DNA of 64,000 nucleotides from Leptospira sp. WS4.C2 (GTDB taxonomy: Bacteria; Spirochaetota; Leptospiria; Leptospirales; Leptospiraceae). The position numbers and the translations under genes are program-made. Below are positions 9,467-20,112 of this stretch, one piece after another (the first letter of the stretch is position 1; each line of letters opens with the position of its first letter). The DNA is taken from assembly GCF_040833985.1 (NCBI RefSeq), contig NZ_CP162139.1:558001-622000 (forward strand), read 5' to 3'. The notes beneath the pieces were generated by a model. It worked only from the letters and a program-made list of their open reading frames with translations. It did no database searches and had not been told where the DNA came from.

Positions 9467-9742
9467 TTAGTAACCGAGCGGGTTGCCCACGGTGGTGCCC
9501 GTTGAACCGTAAGTGTTGGTTCCTGTTGGCGAGTCAGTCATTCCGTGATAGTTTAGATTATTCGAATTGCCACTGTTAGTGGATGATCTAGAGGAAGAAT
9601 CCGAAGAGTTAGATTGGGAAGTACCATTTTGTGTCCCATCCCCTTCCAAAAGGTCGAGAATGTCTTGACTATTGACCAACTTAATTTCGTTACACGAAGC
9701 GATCAAAAGACTCAGCGATAAGATACTTACAACAAACTTCAT
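9467..9742 (-). CDS. Small Ser/Asn/Gly-rich lipoprotein
   Basis: The ATG at 9742 gives MKFVVSILSLSLLIASCNEI, a clean signal peptide with a spirochaete lipobox (LIASC). The mature protein is about 70 residues: a short helix (SQDILDLLEGDG) and then a low-complexity Ser/Asn/Thr/Gly tail with no hydrophobic core. An upstream in-frame start at 9784 would bury the signal behind 14 polar residues and is rejected. It directly follows the adenylate cyclase gene on the same strand. Function unknown. The tail resembles that of another lipoprotein at 52363-52725. Confidence 0.7.
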   Translation of the reverse strand: MKFVVSILSLSLLIASCNEIKLVNSQDILDLLEGDGTQNGTSQSNSSDSSSRSSTNSGNSNNLNYHGMTDSPTGTNTYGSTGTTVGNPLGY

Positions 9743-9785
9743 TCGTTTTCCATTTTGGATGTTTTTTGGATGGAGTTCAACCATT

Positions 9786-11354
9786 TTATTCTGAGGCAGA
9801 ATAGGAATAAATCCTCTCTTTGGACTCTCTTCCTTTCAGTTCGTATTCCCCTTCCGATTGGAGTTTAGAACGAATTTCTTCCGGTAAAAAAACGGAGGTG
9901 TTTTCTGTGAGGAGTAGATTTTTCTTTAACCCCTTACATAGGCCTTCCACTCGTGAGGCCGTATTGACTGTATCTCCAATGACTGTAAATTCCATCCGAT
10001 TGGCAGAACCGATGTTTCCTACAAGAAGGCTCCCTGTATGGATGCCAATTCCCATTTTCAATTCGGTAAGTCCTTCTGCTAAAAATTGTGCATTCAACGA
10101 ATCTAGATTTTTTTGCATTTGGAGAGCGGTTGCAAATGCACGTTCGGCATGGTCTGCCATGGGCATAGGGGTTCCAAAGACGGCAAGGATGGCGTCGCCA
10201 ATGAATTTGTTGATAAATCCTCCGTGGATTTCGATGGCATTACTCATTTCTTGGAAGTAACGATTTAGGATGTATAATACTTCTTCTGGTTTTCTTTTTT
10301 CCGAAAGTTTTGTAAAATCTCTTAGGTCAGAAAATAAAATGGAGGCATCGACTACTTTTCCACCTAGACTGTGTTCGTTGGACAATAGGTAGTCGCGAAC
10401 TCTTGGGTCTACGATCCGACCAAAGGTATCTTTGATTCTTTCTCTTTCCGCAAGACCTTCGGCCATTTCATTCACCGCATCGCCGAGAAGGCCCAGTTCG
10501 TCAGAGCTAAATATTTTGACCCTGGTATCAAACTTTTGTTCTTTGATGAGTTCTGTTGCTTTTTCGATTTGGTTGAGTGGGTGTTGCAAACTGGATGCAA
10601 AAGACATGGCAAAGGCAAAAGAAAAAACGAGCATAATGGCAATGACTTCAAAAAGTACGTCATTATGAACCAGTTCATGAAGATTTAGAATGTTTTGATT
10701 GGTTCTGAGCAGGAGTCCAAAGATCAAAAGTACAATGGGAAAGAGTGTCGATGCAGCCCAAAAGATAAATTGTTTTGTTACAATGGAAAATTGTTTTCCA
10801 TGAGCATATTTTCCAAGCCCCCCTTCAGGAAATACACAAGGGATGATTAGCAACTTGTTTAAGTAGTTGGTTGTGGCATAGGAAAAGGCAAAGGCAAATA
10901 AACCCCAAAATCCAAACAAAATCGAAACGGTGATGATACTTTGGTGGGGGGCATCTGGGAAAAGAGTATCGATACGACAAATGCTTAGGATGGTGGATAG
11001 TTCCCAACCAACAAATCCTAATAAACTAATGGTGATGGGAGAGTGGACGATGCGGTGACGGGCTCTTTCTTCAGAGATAAAGTTACAACCTTTGGAGGAA
11101 AAAAGAAATTTTGCAATGGGTAGGCTGTAAAAAAACAAAATGAGAGTAATGATGGGAAAGGGAGCCCAGGTAATAATAGCAAGTGTTAGGTCAATTTTTG
11201 TTTCTGTGGCTTCAAATAATGCTAAGAACTTATCTGGCAAAAAGGCAGAGGCTGTATAGTTGGCAAATAAGAGTGTGAACAAACAGGCACAAAAAGGTAC
11301 GATAAAGTAAATTAATAAAAATGCAATGAATTGGAGGGTGCGGCCTGGTTTCAT
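9786..11354 (-). CDS. Membrane class III adenylate cyclase with HAMP domain
   Basis: Makes cAMP at the inner membrane. About six hydrophobic segments occupy residues 1-255, then a HAMP linker (NQIEKATELIKEQKFDT), then the cyclase catalytic domain from about residue 320 to 515. Catalytic features are intact: the first metal Asp in ILFSDLRDFT, the adenine-selecting Lys and second metal Asp in NKFIGDAI, and the Asp/Asn/Arg set in GDTVNTASRVEG. These residues predict ATP rather than GTP as substrate. The Ser/Asn lipoprotein gene follows directly, and the upstream MFS gene is on the same strand. Confidence 0.88.
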   Translation of the reverse strand: MKPGRTLQFIAFLLIYFIVPFCACLFTLLFANYTASAFLPDKFLALFEATETKIDLTLAIITWAPFPIITLILFFYSLPIAKFLFSSKGCNFISEERARHRIVHSPITISLLGFVGWELSTILSICRIDTLFPDAPHQSIITVSILFGFWGLFAFAFSYATTNYLNKLLIIPCVFPEGGLGKYAHGKQFSIVTKQFIFWAASTLFPIVLLIFGLLLRTNQNILNLHELVHNDVLFEVIAIMLVFSFAFAMSFASSLQHPLNQIEKATELIKEQKFDTRVKIFSSDELGLLGDAVNEMAEGLAERERIKDTFGRIVDPRVRDYLLSNEHSLGGKVVDASILFSDLRDFTKLSEKRKPEEVLYILNRYFQEMSNAIEIHGGFINKFIGDAILAVFGTPMPMADHAERAFATALQMQKNLDSLNAQFLAEGLTELKMGIGIHTGSLLVGNIGSANRMEFTVIGDTVNTASRVEGLCKGLKKNLLLTENTSVFLPEEIRSKLQSEGEYELKGRESKERIYSYSASE

Positions 11355-11368
11355 ATAGATAAGTTTCC

Positions 11369-12754
11369 TTATACCTTAGTTCGCTTTGTATTACGTTTCA
11401 ATAAGATTCTTTGGACTTGGATGTGTTTTGCATCACTTAATGGAAAAAATAAAAAAAGGATCGAGCCTAAGATAAAGAAGAATCCTACACCAGGACCAAA
11501 GATCAGGGCAAGACGAAATCCCACTTCAAAGGATTGAGTGGTAGCACCATTTTGGAATCCTATGGCATCGAGTAAAAAACCGGTAAGAGCAATTCCAAAG
11601 GCCTGAGAAAATTTAACTCCCATCTTCCAAATTCCAAAATACAATCCCTCTCTTTTTTCCCCAGTTTTGAATTCATCATAATCAACAACATCGGTAAGAA
11701 TTGAGTCCATGATGAGGATGGATCCAGCACAGATTCCTCCTACAAAGGCTGCAATGAGTGGCGGGCGTAATTCTCCATATGGGAAGAGGGGATAAACGAT
11801 GACTGTAAGAAGTCCAAGACCAAAAACACCGAGAAAGGCTGGGATCTTTTTACCAATTTTTTTGGCGATCCAAACCCAGAATCCTATGGAGAGGATTAGA
11901 ACTAGAAAAAAAGGTAAGAGGATATTGATGACTACAAGTGATTCTTTGAGTCCCAATCTATATTCATAATAATAAAGGGCAATGGCGGAATTGAATGTCC
12001 TTCCAATCGTTGCAATGATAAAGGCAAAAAGTAAAATAAGAAACATTTTGTTTTTGAGAACCGAAACAAATGCAGTAAAGAAAGGGATCTTTTGTTCTGT
12101 ATGATTTCTCACATTGTCTCTTCCCCGAGTCACAAGAAAGGTGATGATAGAGGAAACCAAAATCACGAGCGATACAATTTCTCCGGCTACGGTTCTGGAA
12201 GTGATGATATTATCTTTGGAAGATTCATCACCTAAAGATTGTAATATGGCTGCAGGCACAATCATTCCAATTAACATTCCAATATTGCTAAAGAACAACC
12301 TCCATCCAAAGACAGAGGTCCTTTCATTTCTTTCAAAACTGAGTTCGCCGCCCAAGGCAATATGGGGAACAGAAATGATCGTCATTGCGGTGTTTACAAA
12401 AAGATACACAGTCAAAAGATACGAGAACTTTCCGAGTTGGGTCGTTAGATGAGGCGGGGAGAAGAGGAGTAGGACCGCCAAGGAGAGTAAAACCCCACCA
12501 AGGAGAATGTAGGGCCTTCTGCGACCCCATTTTGTATGGGTATGGTCAGAGATTCGGCCCATCAGCGGATCACTAATGGCATCCCAAAGAACCGAGATGG
12601 ATAAAGCAATTCCCGCTAAACTGGAATTGAGACCCACAATTTCTGTATAGTATTTCAATAGATAAATTTGAGTAAAGAGTTGAACGGCCGTTATACCAGT
12701 CTCTGCCGATCCATATCCCATTTTGATAGGGAGTTTAAGTTTTGTTTGGTTCAT
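11369..12754 (-). CDS. MFS transporter, GPH sugar:cation symporter family (MelB-like)
   Basis: A twelve-helix inner-membrane symporter. The N terminus (KMGYGSAETGITAVQLF), the loop DPLMGRISDHTHTKWGRRRP and the later DVVDYDEFKTGEKREG are hallmarks of the glycoside-pentoside-hexuronide:cation family, including the Asp of helix 2 that binds the coupling cation. The substrate is probably a sugar or glycoside, but no catabolic gene lies nearby to name it. At 461 residues it has normal length. The adenylate cyclase gene lies 14 bases downstream on the same strand. Confidence 0.87.
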   Translation of the reverse strand: MNQTKLKLPIKMGYGSAETGITAVQLFTQIYLLKYYTEIVGLNSSLAGIALSISVLWDAISDPLMGRISDHTHTKWGRRRPYILLGGVLLSLAVLLLFSPPHLTTQLGKFSYLLTVYLFVNTAMTIISVPHIALGGELSFERNERTSVFGWRLFFSNIGMLIGMIVPAAILQSLGDESSKDNIITSRTVAGEIVSLVILVSSIITFLVTRGRDNVRNHTEQKIPFFTAFVSVLKNKMFLILLFAFIIATIGRTFNSAIALYYYEYRLGLKESLVVINILLPFFLVLILSIGFWVWIAKKIGKKIPAFLGVFGLGLLTVIVYPLFPYGELRPPLIAAFVGGICAGSILIMDSILTDVVDYDEFKTGEKREGLYFGIWKMGVKFSQAFGIALTGFLLDAIGFQNGATTQSFEVGFRLALIFGPGVGFFFILGSILFLFFPLSDAKHIQVQRILLKRNTKRTKV

Positions 12755-12836
12755 TCATGGACTCAAGTATTGGACGGTAGGTAGGTCAAATCCAGAAGAA
12801 GAAATTTCCGATCTTTGGGTGAAGGGTTTTGGTTTA

Positions 12837-14663
12837 TTACTTTGTTTTGGGTAAATAACAAATCCGTATCAAAGAAATATCGTCGATGACCTGTCCTAAG
12901 GATTCAATTTGTTTTGTAATGGCTAACAGATTACCTTCGGTCGATTCCACGAGATTTAAAAAGATCTCTTCATCGGAATTGACTTCCCATTTTCCAGCTG
13001 CATCAATTCGTAACACATCGTCTTTTCCATCCGATCCAATGATGAGTACGTCTCCCGGCTGGAGTCGGAATTCTTTAATGTTTTGAATGGGAGTAGCACC
13101 TAAGGTTCCGAGTTTTCTATAGGAAACATCGGCTTGTAAGTATTCTGCTTTTCCATTCCTGTACAAAACGATCGGAGGGTGTTCCGCATTCAGAAAATAT
13201 AATTTACCTGTTTCCTCTTCTAAAAGGCCCATTGTCAGAGAAACGAGCATCGTTCCGTCAAAGGCCTCAAAGATCATATGCATTTCTTGGAGATTGTATT
13301 TTAGCCAGTCATCTGGACCTAATACTTGGTAACCTGGATCTGTTTTTGTCCTTTGGACTATGGATTGAAATACGGCTCCAAAGACTAGTGCCCCGCCAGC
13401 ACCTTGCATGGACTTTCCCATGGCATCGGCATTGGCAAATAATAGGAATCTTCTATTTTGTAAGACGATGGAATGGGAGATATTGATATCCCCTCCAATG
13501 TCATATCTTTGGTTTTTATATTCGAATACTTTTTTCTGTCGGACCAAATGATCGACTTCCAGTTTTGTACTATCCACATCTTTGATGGCAAGTGGATTTA
13601 GCAATTGATAGGTGAGGAAATAATCTCCATCTTGTTGGATTTTTAGATTGCTGATATCTTGTAAGGATTGGTTTAATTCGTTAGTTCTTAAAGTTACTTT
13701 TTCTTCTAATCCTTCATTTAGATTTCTAATTTCCTCATACATTCCTTTTAATTTAGAAATTACCGAATTAAGATAAAATGCCTGTTTGGCGAAGTCATCA
13801 CTGGACTTTGGGGTGACAACTACATCAAAATTACCATTTGCAAGTTCTCCTAAGGATCTGCTCGTTTCGTTAAGCCCTTCATTCACTGACTTGGCAACTA
13901 CATAAGAACAAACAATCAGAGGAACGATAAATATAAAAGAGACTGTAACAATCGGGATCATAGGATCTTTGACTGCAATTTCCCCCATTGCGAGCGAATA
14001 GAGAATATAAGAAAAGATAACAAACGGAAGAGTCGCCAAACTAAAAAAAGCGACAAGGATCCTGGAAAAATAATTAAACTTGGGAATGTCCTTTTCTTGG
14101 AGTTCGATGTTTTTGATTTGGGGAAGATCAAAAAGAGGACGAATGGAGTTTTCAGAAATAAAATAATAAGTCACAAAAGAAATAGGTGCAATCATTACAA
14201 AGGTAAAAATGGCAGAGCGGGTGACGGAAGGCATATAAGCTACTAAGTGAAAGAACAAAAGGCTGATAGGGATTACACCAGATAACCAGCGTATCACGAT
14301 GATAATGGCCTCGAGTAAGGGGTAACGAAATAGGAGGATTTTTACAGACCTTGCGTAATCGATTTCTTCTTTGGATAAGGAAATCATTCCCGAGGTGCGA
14401 ACTTGGATCCTTTCAATTTTCGCATACACATATTTTAATAATAAATGTCGGACAAAGGTTCCAAGTAGGCCAATTCCAGTTGCAAAAAAAATACAAAGGG
14501 CAATGAAGATCCGCCAGTGGGCAGGTTCCATTTTTTGAGTGATGATGGCATAATATACGGCAAAGGGAACAGGAACCGTATGTGTAAACGCTTCGAGTTT
14601 TAGGGTAAGATCCCAGAAAAGAGTCTCTCGTTTCACGTTGTCACCTAATCCATCCATTATCAA
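12837..14663 (-). CDS. Membrane SpoIIE-type (PP2C) serine phosphatase with HAMP
   Basis: A likely sensor phosphatase that dephosphorylates a partner such as an anti-sigma-factor antagonist. Roughly residues 20-260 hold about six membrane helices. A HAMP domain (NETSRSLGELANGNFDV) is followed by a coiled coil (EEIRNLNEGLEEKVT). The C-terminal PP2C/SpoIIE domain (about 355-605) carries the metal-binding Asp in NADAMGKSMQGAGGAL and IGSDGKDDVL near the end. No partner anti-sigma gene is adjacent. It is divergent from the chemoreceptor gene at 14829. Confidence 0.84.
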   Translation of the reverse strand: MIMDGLGDNVKRETLFWDLTLKLEAFTHTVPVPFAVYYAIITQKMEPAHWRIFIALCIFFATGIGLLGTFVRHLLLKYVYAKIERIQVRTSGMISLSKEEIDYARSVKILLFRYPLLEAIIIVIRWLSGVIPISLLFFHLVAYMPSVTRSAIFTFVMIAPISFVTYYFISENSIRPLFDLPQIKNIELQEKDIPKFNYFSRILVAFFSLATLPFVIFSYILYSLAMGEIAVKDPMIPIVTVSFIFIVPLIVCSYVVAKSVNEGLNETSRSLGELANGNFDVVVTPKSSDDFAKQAFYLNSVISKLKGMYEEIRNLNEGLEEKVTLRTNELNQSLQDISNLKIQQDGDYFLTYQLLNPLAIKDVDSTKLEVDHLVRQKKVFEYKNQRYDIGGDINISHSIVLQNRRFLLFANADAMGKSMQGAGGALVFGAVFQSIVQRTKTDPGYQVLGPDDWLKYNLQEMHMIFEAFDGTMLVSLTMGLLEEETGKLYFLNAEHPPIVLYRNGKAEYLQADVSYRKLGTLGATPIQNIKEFRLQPGDVLIIGSDGKDDVLRIDAAGKWEVNSDEEIFLNLVESTEGNLLAITKQIESLGQVIDDISLIRICYLPKTK

Positions 14664-14828
14664 TCATTTTATCTTTTCAGGAATCCCGTGAGAACTTATG
14701 ACAAAAAAGATGTTATGTCAAGCCAATGCTCACTTCGAGTCCCAGAAATCTAATCACTGATTTCGGGAGATTTTGTAATATTCTAATTTGTACTTGGATG
14801 ATTGGGTGGATTCTGCGATAACGAATCT

Positions 14829-16520
14829 ATGCGCAAGAACCTGCCCATTACTGATACAGAAATTGAATTCCAAGAAGGTACTAAGATCACTTCTAAAACT
14901 GATTTGAAGGGGATCATTACCTATGTGAATGAAGATTTTTTAAGTATCAGTGGATATACTGAAGAAGAACTTATAGGGCAGCCTCATAACCTCATTCGTC
15001 ACCCCGATATGCCAAAGGAAGCCTTCCAAGATTTGTGGGCCACGGTCCAGTCACAACATTCTTGGGTGGGTGTTGTGAAGAACCGCTGCAAAAACGGTGA
15101 CTATTACTGGGTTGATGCAAATGTATCACCGGTCTACGAAGATGGAAAACATATTGGTTATATGTCAGTTCGAACCAAGGCAACCAAAGACCAAATCCAT
15201 AATGCAGAAACTCTTTATGCAAAAATGAATTCAGGGAATTGGGAACCAAAGAAAAATGTTGGCATCATCGATGGTTTACCTTTGCAGACTGTATTTCTTA
15301 TACAAACAATTGTAAGTGGTATTTTATTGTTTTTATTTTCTCAACAAACAAATACTAGTTTAGTATTTCTTCCCAAATCAATTTTCCTTATATTTGGATC
15401 TATTTTGTTTTTGATTGTGACAACTCTAGGTTATCTAAAAATCAAAAATAACAAAAAATCTTTCTCAAAGGTAAAGGAATACCTAGAGAATTTATATGAC
15501 GGTCGGCTAAAGTTTGATGTTATATTAGAAAATGGTGGGGACAATGCGGAAATCCTTTCATTGATTAAAAAAACACAATATGAATTTAGAGGAATGATTT
15601 CGCAATTGATTGGTAATGCTGAGATTGTGAAGTCTCAAATCAAAGCTCTTACTTATGCTGTTGAACACATTCATGTTGCCTTTCAAGAGCTTTCCAATGC
15701 GATGCATACTCTTGCTGATTCAAGCATCGTCACTCGTGAAAGTTCGGAAAGTATTTTTCATCAAATGGGTTCCTTAAACCATCTAATCGGCAATATACGA
15801 AGCGAATCTAATATAGTGCAGTTGGAATCCACAGAAGCTTACCAATATTCTTTGGTAGGAAAAGATCGTTCCGATAAGGCGATGGCTCAGTTCCTGAAAG
15901 CAAAAAATCAAATTTTCAAAACTTCTGAAACCATCAAAGAGTTGGGTGAAAAAACAAAAGCCATTCGGAAAATTACAGAAACCATCGCAGCAATTTCTGA
16001 AAAAACAAACTTACTTTCGTTAAATGCTTCCATTGAGTCGGCAAGGGCAGGTGATGCTGGAAAAGGATTTGCAGTCGTTGCAGGGGAAGTGGGAAAACTT
16101 GCTGAACAATCTAATAAATCTGCAAAAGAAATATCTGCCTTTATCTCTGAGTTGACTGCAAAGATTTTACAAACGGTAACCGATATCCAAGAGGGCTTGA
16201 CAGAAGTAGAAGTTGGTTCACTTGAATTTGAAACAGTTCAGGTCGAAATGGGTAAAATACTTAAAAATGCAGAAGAAACAAAAATGAGTGCGGAGAAGAT
16301 CAATGGCTCTACGGAAGGGACAGAATCCATGTCTGGAAATGTTTTGGGAAATATAGAACAGATTCAAACGCAACTAATCAATACCTCGGCAATTGTGGAA
16401 GAGTTGTCAGCTGCTGCCAACGAACAAAAACAGACGATTGCAGCCATTGAAGATTCCATTACGAACTTAGACAAAGTGGCGGATCGACTGGATTCTGTGG
16501 CCTTCCGATTTCATTTTTAA
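14829..16520 (+). CDS. Aer-like methyl-accepting chemotaxis protein with N-terminal PAS
   Basis: A chemotaxis transducer sensing an internal or redox signal. A PAS domain (about 5-125) has the Aer-type run [26 protein letters not shown] and [12 protein letters not shown]. Two adjacent membrane helices (about 155-200) have almost no periplasmic loop. The signalling domain has the conserved tip [18 protein letters not shown] and [14 protein letters not shown] chose the ATG at 14829 (MRKNLPITD) because the upstream candidate at 14802 adds nine residues without support. It resembles the chemoreceptor at 30287 in PAS type but lacks that protein's periplasmic domain. Confidence 0.87.
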   Translation: MRKNLPITDTEIEFQEGTKITSKTDLKGIITYVNEDFLSISGYTEEELIGQPHNLIRHPDMPKEAFQDLWATVQSQHSWVGVVKNRCKNGDYYWVDANVSPVYEDGKHIGYMSVRTKATKDQIHNAETLYAKMNSGNWEPKKNVGIIDGLPLQTVFLIQTIVSGILLFLFSQQTNTSLVFLPKSIFLIFGSILFLIVTTLGYLKIKNNKKSFSKVKEYLENLYDGRLKFDVILENGGDNAEILSLIKKTQYEFRGMISQLIGNAEIVKSQIKALTYAVEHIHVAFQELSNAMHTLADSSIVTRESSESIFHQMGSLNHLIGNIRSESNIVQLESTEAYQYSLVGKDRSDKAMAQFLKAKNQIFKTSETIKELGEKTKAIRKITETIAAISEKTNLLSLNASIESARAGDAGKGFAVVAGEVGKLAEQSNKSAKEISAFISELTAKILQTVTDIQEGLTEVEVGSLEFETVQVEMGKILKNAEETKMSAEKINGSTEGTESMSGNVLGNIEQIQTQLINTSAIVEELSAAANEQKQTIAAIEDSITNLDKVADRLDSVAFRFHF

Positions 16521-16550
16521 TGATGTACTAGCATAATTCAGGATCAGACA

Positions 16551-16970
16551 ATGACAGACCCCAAACCAAAAATGAGTTTCCATGTGGAAACAAGACGAGT
16601 TGATTCGCACTCAAGCCAATCTCAATGTAAATCGGCAGAAATTGTTTTGGATACGGACATGGCGGGAAATCCAAATGCATTTAACCCAGCGGAGTTATTA
16701 CTCGCTGCTCTTTCGGCATGTATCATTAAGGGAGTGGAAAGGGTGACTCCCATCCTTCATTTCCAACTAAAAGGGATCCAAGTGATCGTAGATGGAATCC
16801 GTCAGGATGTTCCCCCAAAAATGGAATCCATTCGATACCAAATCATTGTGGATACAGAAGAATCAGATGACCGTCTGCACCTGTTACATGAAAATATAAA
16901 AAAATATGGGACTGTGTTTAACACCATTGCCCCAGGAACTGATTTGGCTGGCGAAATCCGCAGGAAATAA
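16551..16970 (+). CDS. OsmC-family protein lacking the second catalytic Cys
   Basis: A member of the OsmC/Ohr fold, usually thiol peroxidases that reduce organic hydroperoxides. The 139-residue protein has AFNPAELLLAALSACIIKGV, the conserved helix with the peroxidatic Cys. The place where the resolving Cys normally sits reads KKYGTVFNTIAPG, with Thr instead of Cys. The Arg-x-x-x-Cys peroxidase chemistry is therefore incomplete, and the real activity is unclear. It ends 30 bases after the chemoreceptor's neighbourhood begins and is followed by a strong terminator. Confidence 0.8.
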   Translation: MTDPKPKMSFHVETRRVDSHSSQSQCKSAEIVLDTDMAGNPNAFNPAELLLAALSACIIKGVERVTPILHFQLKGIQVIVDGIRQDVPPKMESIRYQIIVDTEESDDRLHLLHENIKKYGTVFNTIAPGTDLAGEIRRK

Positions 16971-16996
16971 AAAACCCAAAGGAAACTTTGGGTTTT
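16971..16996. terminator. Intrinsic, probably bidirectional terminator
   Basis: A perfect 11-bp stem AAAACCCAAAG / CTTTGGGTTTT closes a GAAA tetraloop (16982-16985). It starts right after the OsmC stop codon and has an A-run before and a T-run after the stem, so it could stop transcripts from both directions. The opposing gene ends at 17027. Confidence 0.85.
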
Positions 16997-17026
16997 AGAA
17001 TTCAAATTGGATTGGAGAGAAAAACT

Positions 17027-17464
17027 TTAGTCTTCTGAATTCCAACCGACCGAATAAATCACAGCAGTAGAAATGGTAAACAGTGAATAATAAGCAACCC
17101 AAACCCAAACAAGGGGAGTCGGTGCAAAGTTTGTTAAAGACAATGTCCATAACATCGGTGATACAAATCCAATGACGGAGATTAAGATTCCCACTAAAAA
17201 TCCACCCACAAGGCCTTGAGGAAGGGATTCTTTCATCAGTGCATAAAGAAACCCAAAAGTAAGTGTGAACGTTAGATCGCTGAACACAGGTCCAAGCCAA
17301 AAAACATCTGTTATGGGAACAAACATCGTTTTTAAGTTTGGATCAAAGTAGAACTTTGCAAAAAACAACATTCGTACAGGAATTGATACCGCTTCCCAAA
17401 ACGAAAAGGTTAGGAGGAACCGGACGAGGATCCGATTCCATTTTTCTGTATTCAGCGAACTCAA
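17027..17464 (-). CDS. Four-span integral membrane protein, unknown
   Basis: A 145-residue protein with hydrophobic segments near residues 12-35, 52-75, 84-105 and 115-138 and little else. Short motifs such as LYALMKESLPQGLVGGFLVG are glycine-rich helix-packing stretches. No enzymatic motif or known family is recognised. Its start lies only three bases after the thiolase stop on the same strand, so it is probably the last gene of the beta-oxidation-like operon. Confidence 0.68.
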   Translation of the reverse strand: MSSLNTEKWNRILVRFLLTFSFWEAVSIPVRMLFFAKFYFDPNLKTMFVPITDVFWLGPVFSDLTFTLTFGFLYALMKESLPQGLVGGFLVGILISVIGFVSPMLWTLSLTNFAPTPLVWVWVAYYSLFTISTAVIYSVGWNSED

Positions 17465-17467
17465 AAA

Positions 17468-18733
17468 CTACTTCCCTAAGATGAACACGAAGTTCGTCGT
17501 AGCAGATCCACCGATGTTCAGCATCAGGCCATTTTTAGCACCTTTGACTTGGTAATCACCAGCAGTGTTTGTTACTTGTTTGTAGAGGTCGAGCATCATA
17601 CGAACACCGGATGCACCAACGGGGTGACCCACACCAATGAGTCCACCAGATGGATTGATCGGTTTTTTACCACCAAAGTCAATGGTTCCTTCTTCGATCG
17701 CGATATGTTCTTTTCCTGGTTCAGAAATTCCAAACGCAGAGATCGCCGCATATTCAGAAGAAGTGAAACAGTCATGTGTTTCGAACACATCAATGTTTTT
17801 TACATCTAGGTCAGCACGTTTGTATGCATCTTTTACTGTTTGGCGAGTCCATGGAAGGATGTATTTGTCCCCAACGGATTCCAGTTTTTTTGCTTCAAAT
17901 GTAATTGGTGCGACTCTGTGTCCCCAACCTTTGATGCGCGGGATATCATCGAACTTACGGCCTGTTTTTTTAGCGTAAGCTTTTGTATAATCTTTGGAAG
18001 CAAGGATTGTGACCGCAGCACCATCTGTTACTTGAGAACAGTCAGTGATACAAAGTCTTCCCCCCACAGCCATATTGTTATCTCCGCCGCGAGCCATCGC
18101 GTGTTCTTTGTTCATGAACCATGTGCGAGTTTGTGCTTTCGGGTTACGTTTTGCGTTCGCGTAGTTGATCCGAGAAATTTCTGCAAGAGCATCCATAAAA
18201 CGTTCTTCTTTTAGTTCATAACGCTCCAAGATAACATCTGCTAGTTTTCCGAAAAGTTTAGGGAAAGGAAATTGAACTCCCTTCGCTTCTTTTTCATAAT
18301 AAGCAGCAGTTCCAAGAAAGTCTCCACCCACTGAGGAAGAAACTGTTTTCATCACTTCCACACCAAGAACGATCGCTAGATCATAATCTTCAGCACGGAT
18401 ATGTGTGATGGCAGCGTCGAGGGCAACGGATCCAGAAGCACAAGCGGCTTCGTAACGAGCCCCAGGAACACCAAAAAGAGCAGGATTCACTTCTGTTAAA
18501 AAAGCACCTAAGTGGCCTTGGTTGGCATACTGTTCTGCATCGAAGTTACCAACAAATACAGCCACTTTGTTTTCTTTATTCAATCGTTTGATTTCGTCGT
18601 AGCTGATCCCTACTTTTTCAAGAGCATCATCTAATACTTCCCGCATCATGGACATGAAGGTTTTTCCTTCTTTGGTCCAATTGCGTTGGAAGTCGGTTTG
18701 TTCTCCACCTAGTACAAATACTTTTTCACTCAT
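17468..18733 (-). CDS. Thiolase-family acyl-CoA acetyltransferase
   Basis: Condenses or cleaves acyl-CoA units. The nucleophilic Cys is in [15 protein letters not shown], with further active-site motifs in [13 protein letters not shown] and [17 protein letters not shown]. The 421-residue length and the extended ETHDCFT motif resemble the subgroup close to SCP-x/acetyl-CoA C-acyltransferases rather than classic PhaA. It lies 13 bases downstream of a 3-hydroxyacyl-CoA dehydrogenase gene, so the two probably carry out the last two steps of fatty acid beta-oxidation. Confidence 0.88.
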   Translation of the reverse strand: MSEKVFVLGGEQTDFQRNWTKEGKTFMSMMREVLDDALEKVGISYDEIKRLNKENKVAVFVGNFDAEQYANQGHLGAFLTEVNPALFGVPGARYEAACASGSVALDAAITHIRAEDYDLAIVLGVEVMKTVSSSVGGDFLGTAAYYEKEAKGVQFPFPKLFGKLADVILERYELKEERFMDALAEISRINYANAKRNPKAQTRTWFMNKEHAMARGGDNNMAVGGRLCITDCSQVTDGAAVTILASKDYTKAYAKKTGRKFDDIPRIKGWGHRVAPITFEAKKLESVGDKYILPWTRQTVKDAYKRADLDVKNIDVFETHDCFTSSEYAAISAFGISEPGKEHIAIEEGTIDFGGKKPINPSGGLIGVGHPVGASGVRMMLDLYKQVTNTAGDYQVKGAKNGLMLNIGGSATTNFVFILGK

Positions 18734-18746
18734 ATGATACTCCTAA

Positions 18747-20057
18747 TTAACCTTTGAACAGGGACCTTGCGTCTAACTTCTCGCCGAGTTCGTAAAACTT
18801 TTTGCCTTCTTTTGCATCTTTTAAAAGTTTGGGAACTGGTATTTTAGACGCTTCCATCAGCTTAATTGTTTCTTTCGGGCCACCAAGGAAATCCACGAAA
18901 GCGGACGCTGGAACCCAGTTAAAACCGAAACCCATCGCACCGTCAGTGTTTTCTTTGGTATCCACCACTTCCCCAACGAGTGAGAGCGAATAACTGATGT
19001 AACGTGAAATGAAGTAACGAGCAATGTCTGCTTCGAAGCCACTTGCTTTTTTTACTACATCCATCGCACCTTTGTAGTCAGACTCTTTGATTTTTTGGCG
19101 AGCTTCTTTGATAAAAGGAATATCAAATTTCGGGTACGGATCGTACTCACCCGTTTTGATATTATAAACAAACTTTTCCCGCTTTCCGTCAGCGTGTTTC
19201 ACAACTTTTGTGAGACCACCGCCACTTTTCATACCGAGTTTACCGGCATCGATTAACTTTTGGAAGTAACCAGGAAGTTTGAATGTTTCGTGAGCTTCGT
19301 CTTTTGTATTGTCGTAGATATTGTCAACGATGGCTTTGTGAACATCAAGTCCAACGAAGTCAGCAGTTGCCAGTGGTCCCATAGCGCGGCCCGTGTAACC
19401 AGACATGATTTCGTCAAGAAGCGCAATTCCACCTTTGTCGGCATACTTTTCTGCAAAGTGAGCCACTTCGTTCATTAACTGAAACCCGATACGGTTTCCA
19501 GCAAAAGCAGGAGTGTCATTTGTATACACAACAGCACGGCCTAAAACTTTATCCAAGTATTCACCTAACGCTTGTGTGACTTTTTTGTCGTTACCAGAGT
19601 GAGTTACGAGTTCACAAAGGATCATTTTATAAGGAGGGTTGAAAAAATGTGTTCCGTAGTAATGTTTTTGGCCATCTTCATCGTAAGCTTTTGCCAAACG
19701 ACCAATGGAAAGACCAGAAGACACAGTGGACACGATGGTTCCGGGACGACGAGCCTTCGCAATACGAATATTGATCGGTTCTTTGACTTCGTAACTTTCC
19801 GCCACGAGTTCGAATACCCAATCTGACTCAGCGACAGCTTTTTCCAGGTCCGCATCGTAGGAACCAGGGATCATTCTTGCGCGAATTGTATCCGTTTTTA
19901 CGGATGCCACAGCGGCTTCGATACCCTGTTTTGCTTTTTCAACATCTCTAGCGAGCATATGGACTTTAGCACCACCGAAGGCGGCAATGACGCCTGCACT
20001 TCCAGAACCCATGGCTCCGTTGGCACCTAAAATCGTGACAGTTTTGATTTCTCTCAT
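18747..20057 (-). CDS. 3-hydroxyacyl-CoA dehydrogenase
   Basis: Oxidises 3-hydroxyacyl-CoA with NAD. The Rossmann motif [17 protein letters not shown] is at the extreme N terminus. The catalytic His lies in [11 protein letters not shown], and [12 protein letters not shown] marks the start of the C-terminal dimerisation domain. There is no enoyl-CoA hydratase domain, so this is a stand-alone dehydrogenase. A crotonase encoded at 24185 could supply the hydratase step, though not from the same operon. First gene of the operon with the thiolase. Confidence 0.9.
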   Translation of the reverse strand: MREIKTVTILGANGAMGSGSAGVIAAFGGAKVHMLARDVEKAKQGIEAAVASVKTDTIRARMIPGSYDADLEKAVAESDWVFELVAESYEVKEPINIRIAKARRPGTIVSTVSSGLSIGRLAKAYDEDGQKHYYGTHFFNPPYKMILCELVTHSGNDKKVTQALGEYLDKVLGRAVVYTNDTPAFAGNRIGFQLMNEVAHFAEKYADKGGIALLDEIMSGYTGRAMGPLATADFVGLDVHKAIVDNIYDNTKDEAHETFKLPGYFQKLIDAGKLGMKSGGGLTKVVKHADGKREKFVYNIKTGEYDPYPKFDIPFIKEARQKIKESDYKGAMDVVKKASGFEADIARYFISRYISYSLSLVGEVVDTKENTDGAMGFGFNWVPASAFVDFLGGPKETIKLMEASKIPVPKLLKDAKEGKKFYELGEKLDARSLFKG

Positions 20058-20112
20058 GAAGGAATTTCCGAATCTAATTTTTACTTACCGTTCTAGAAAG
20101 CCAAGGTGACAG

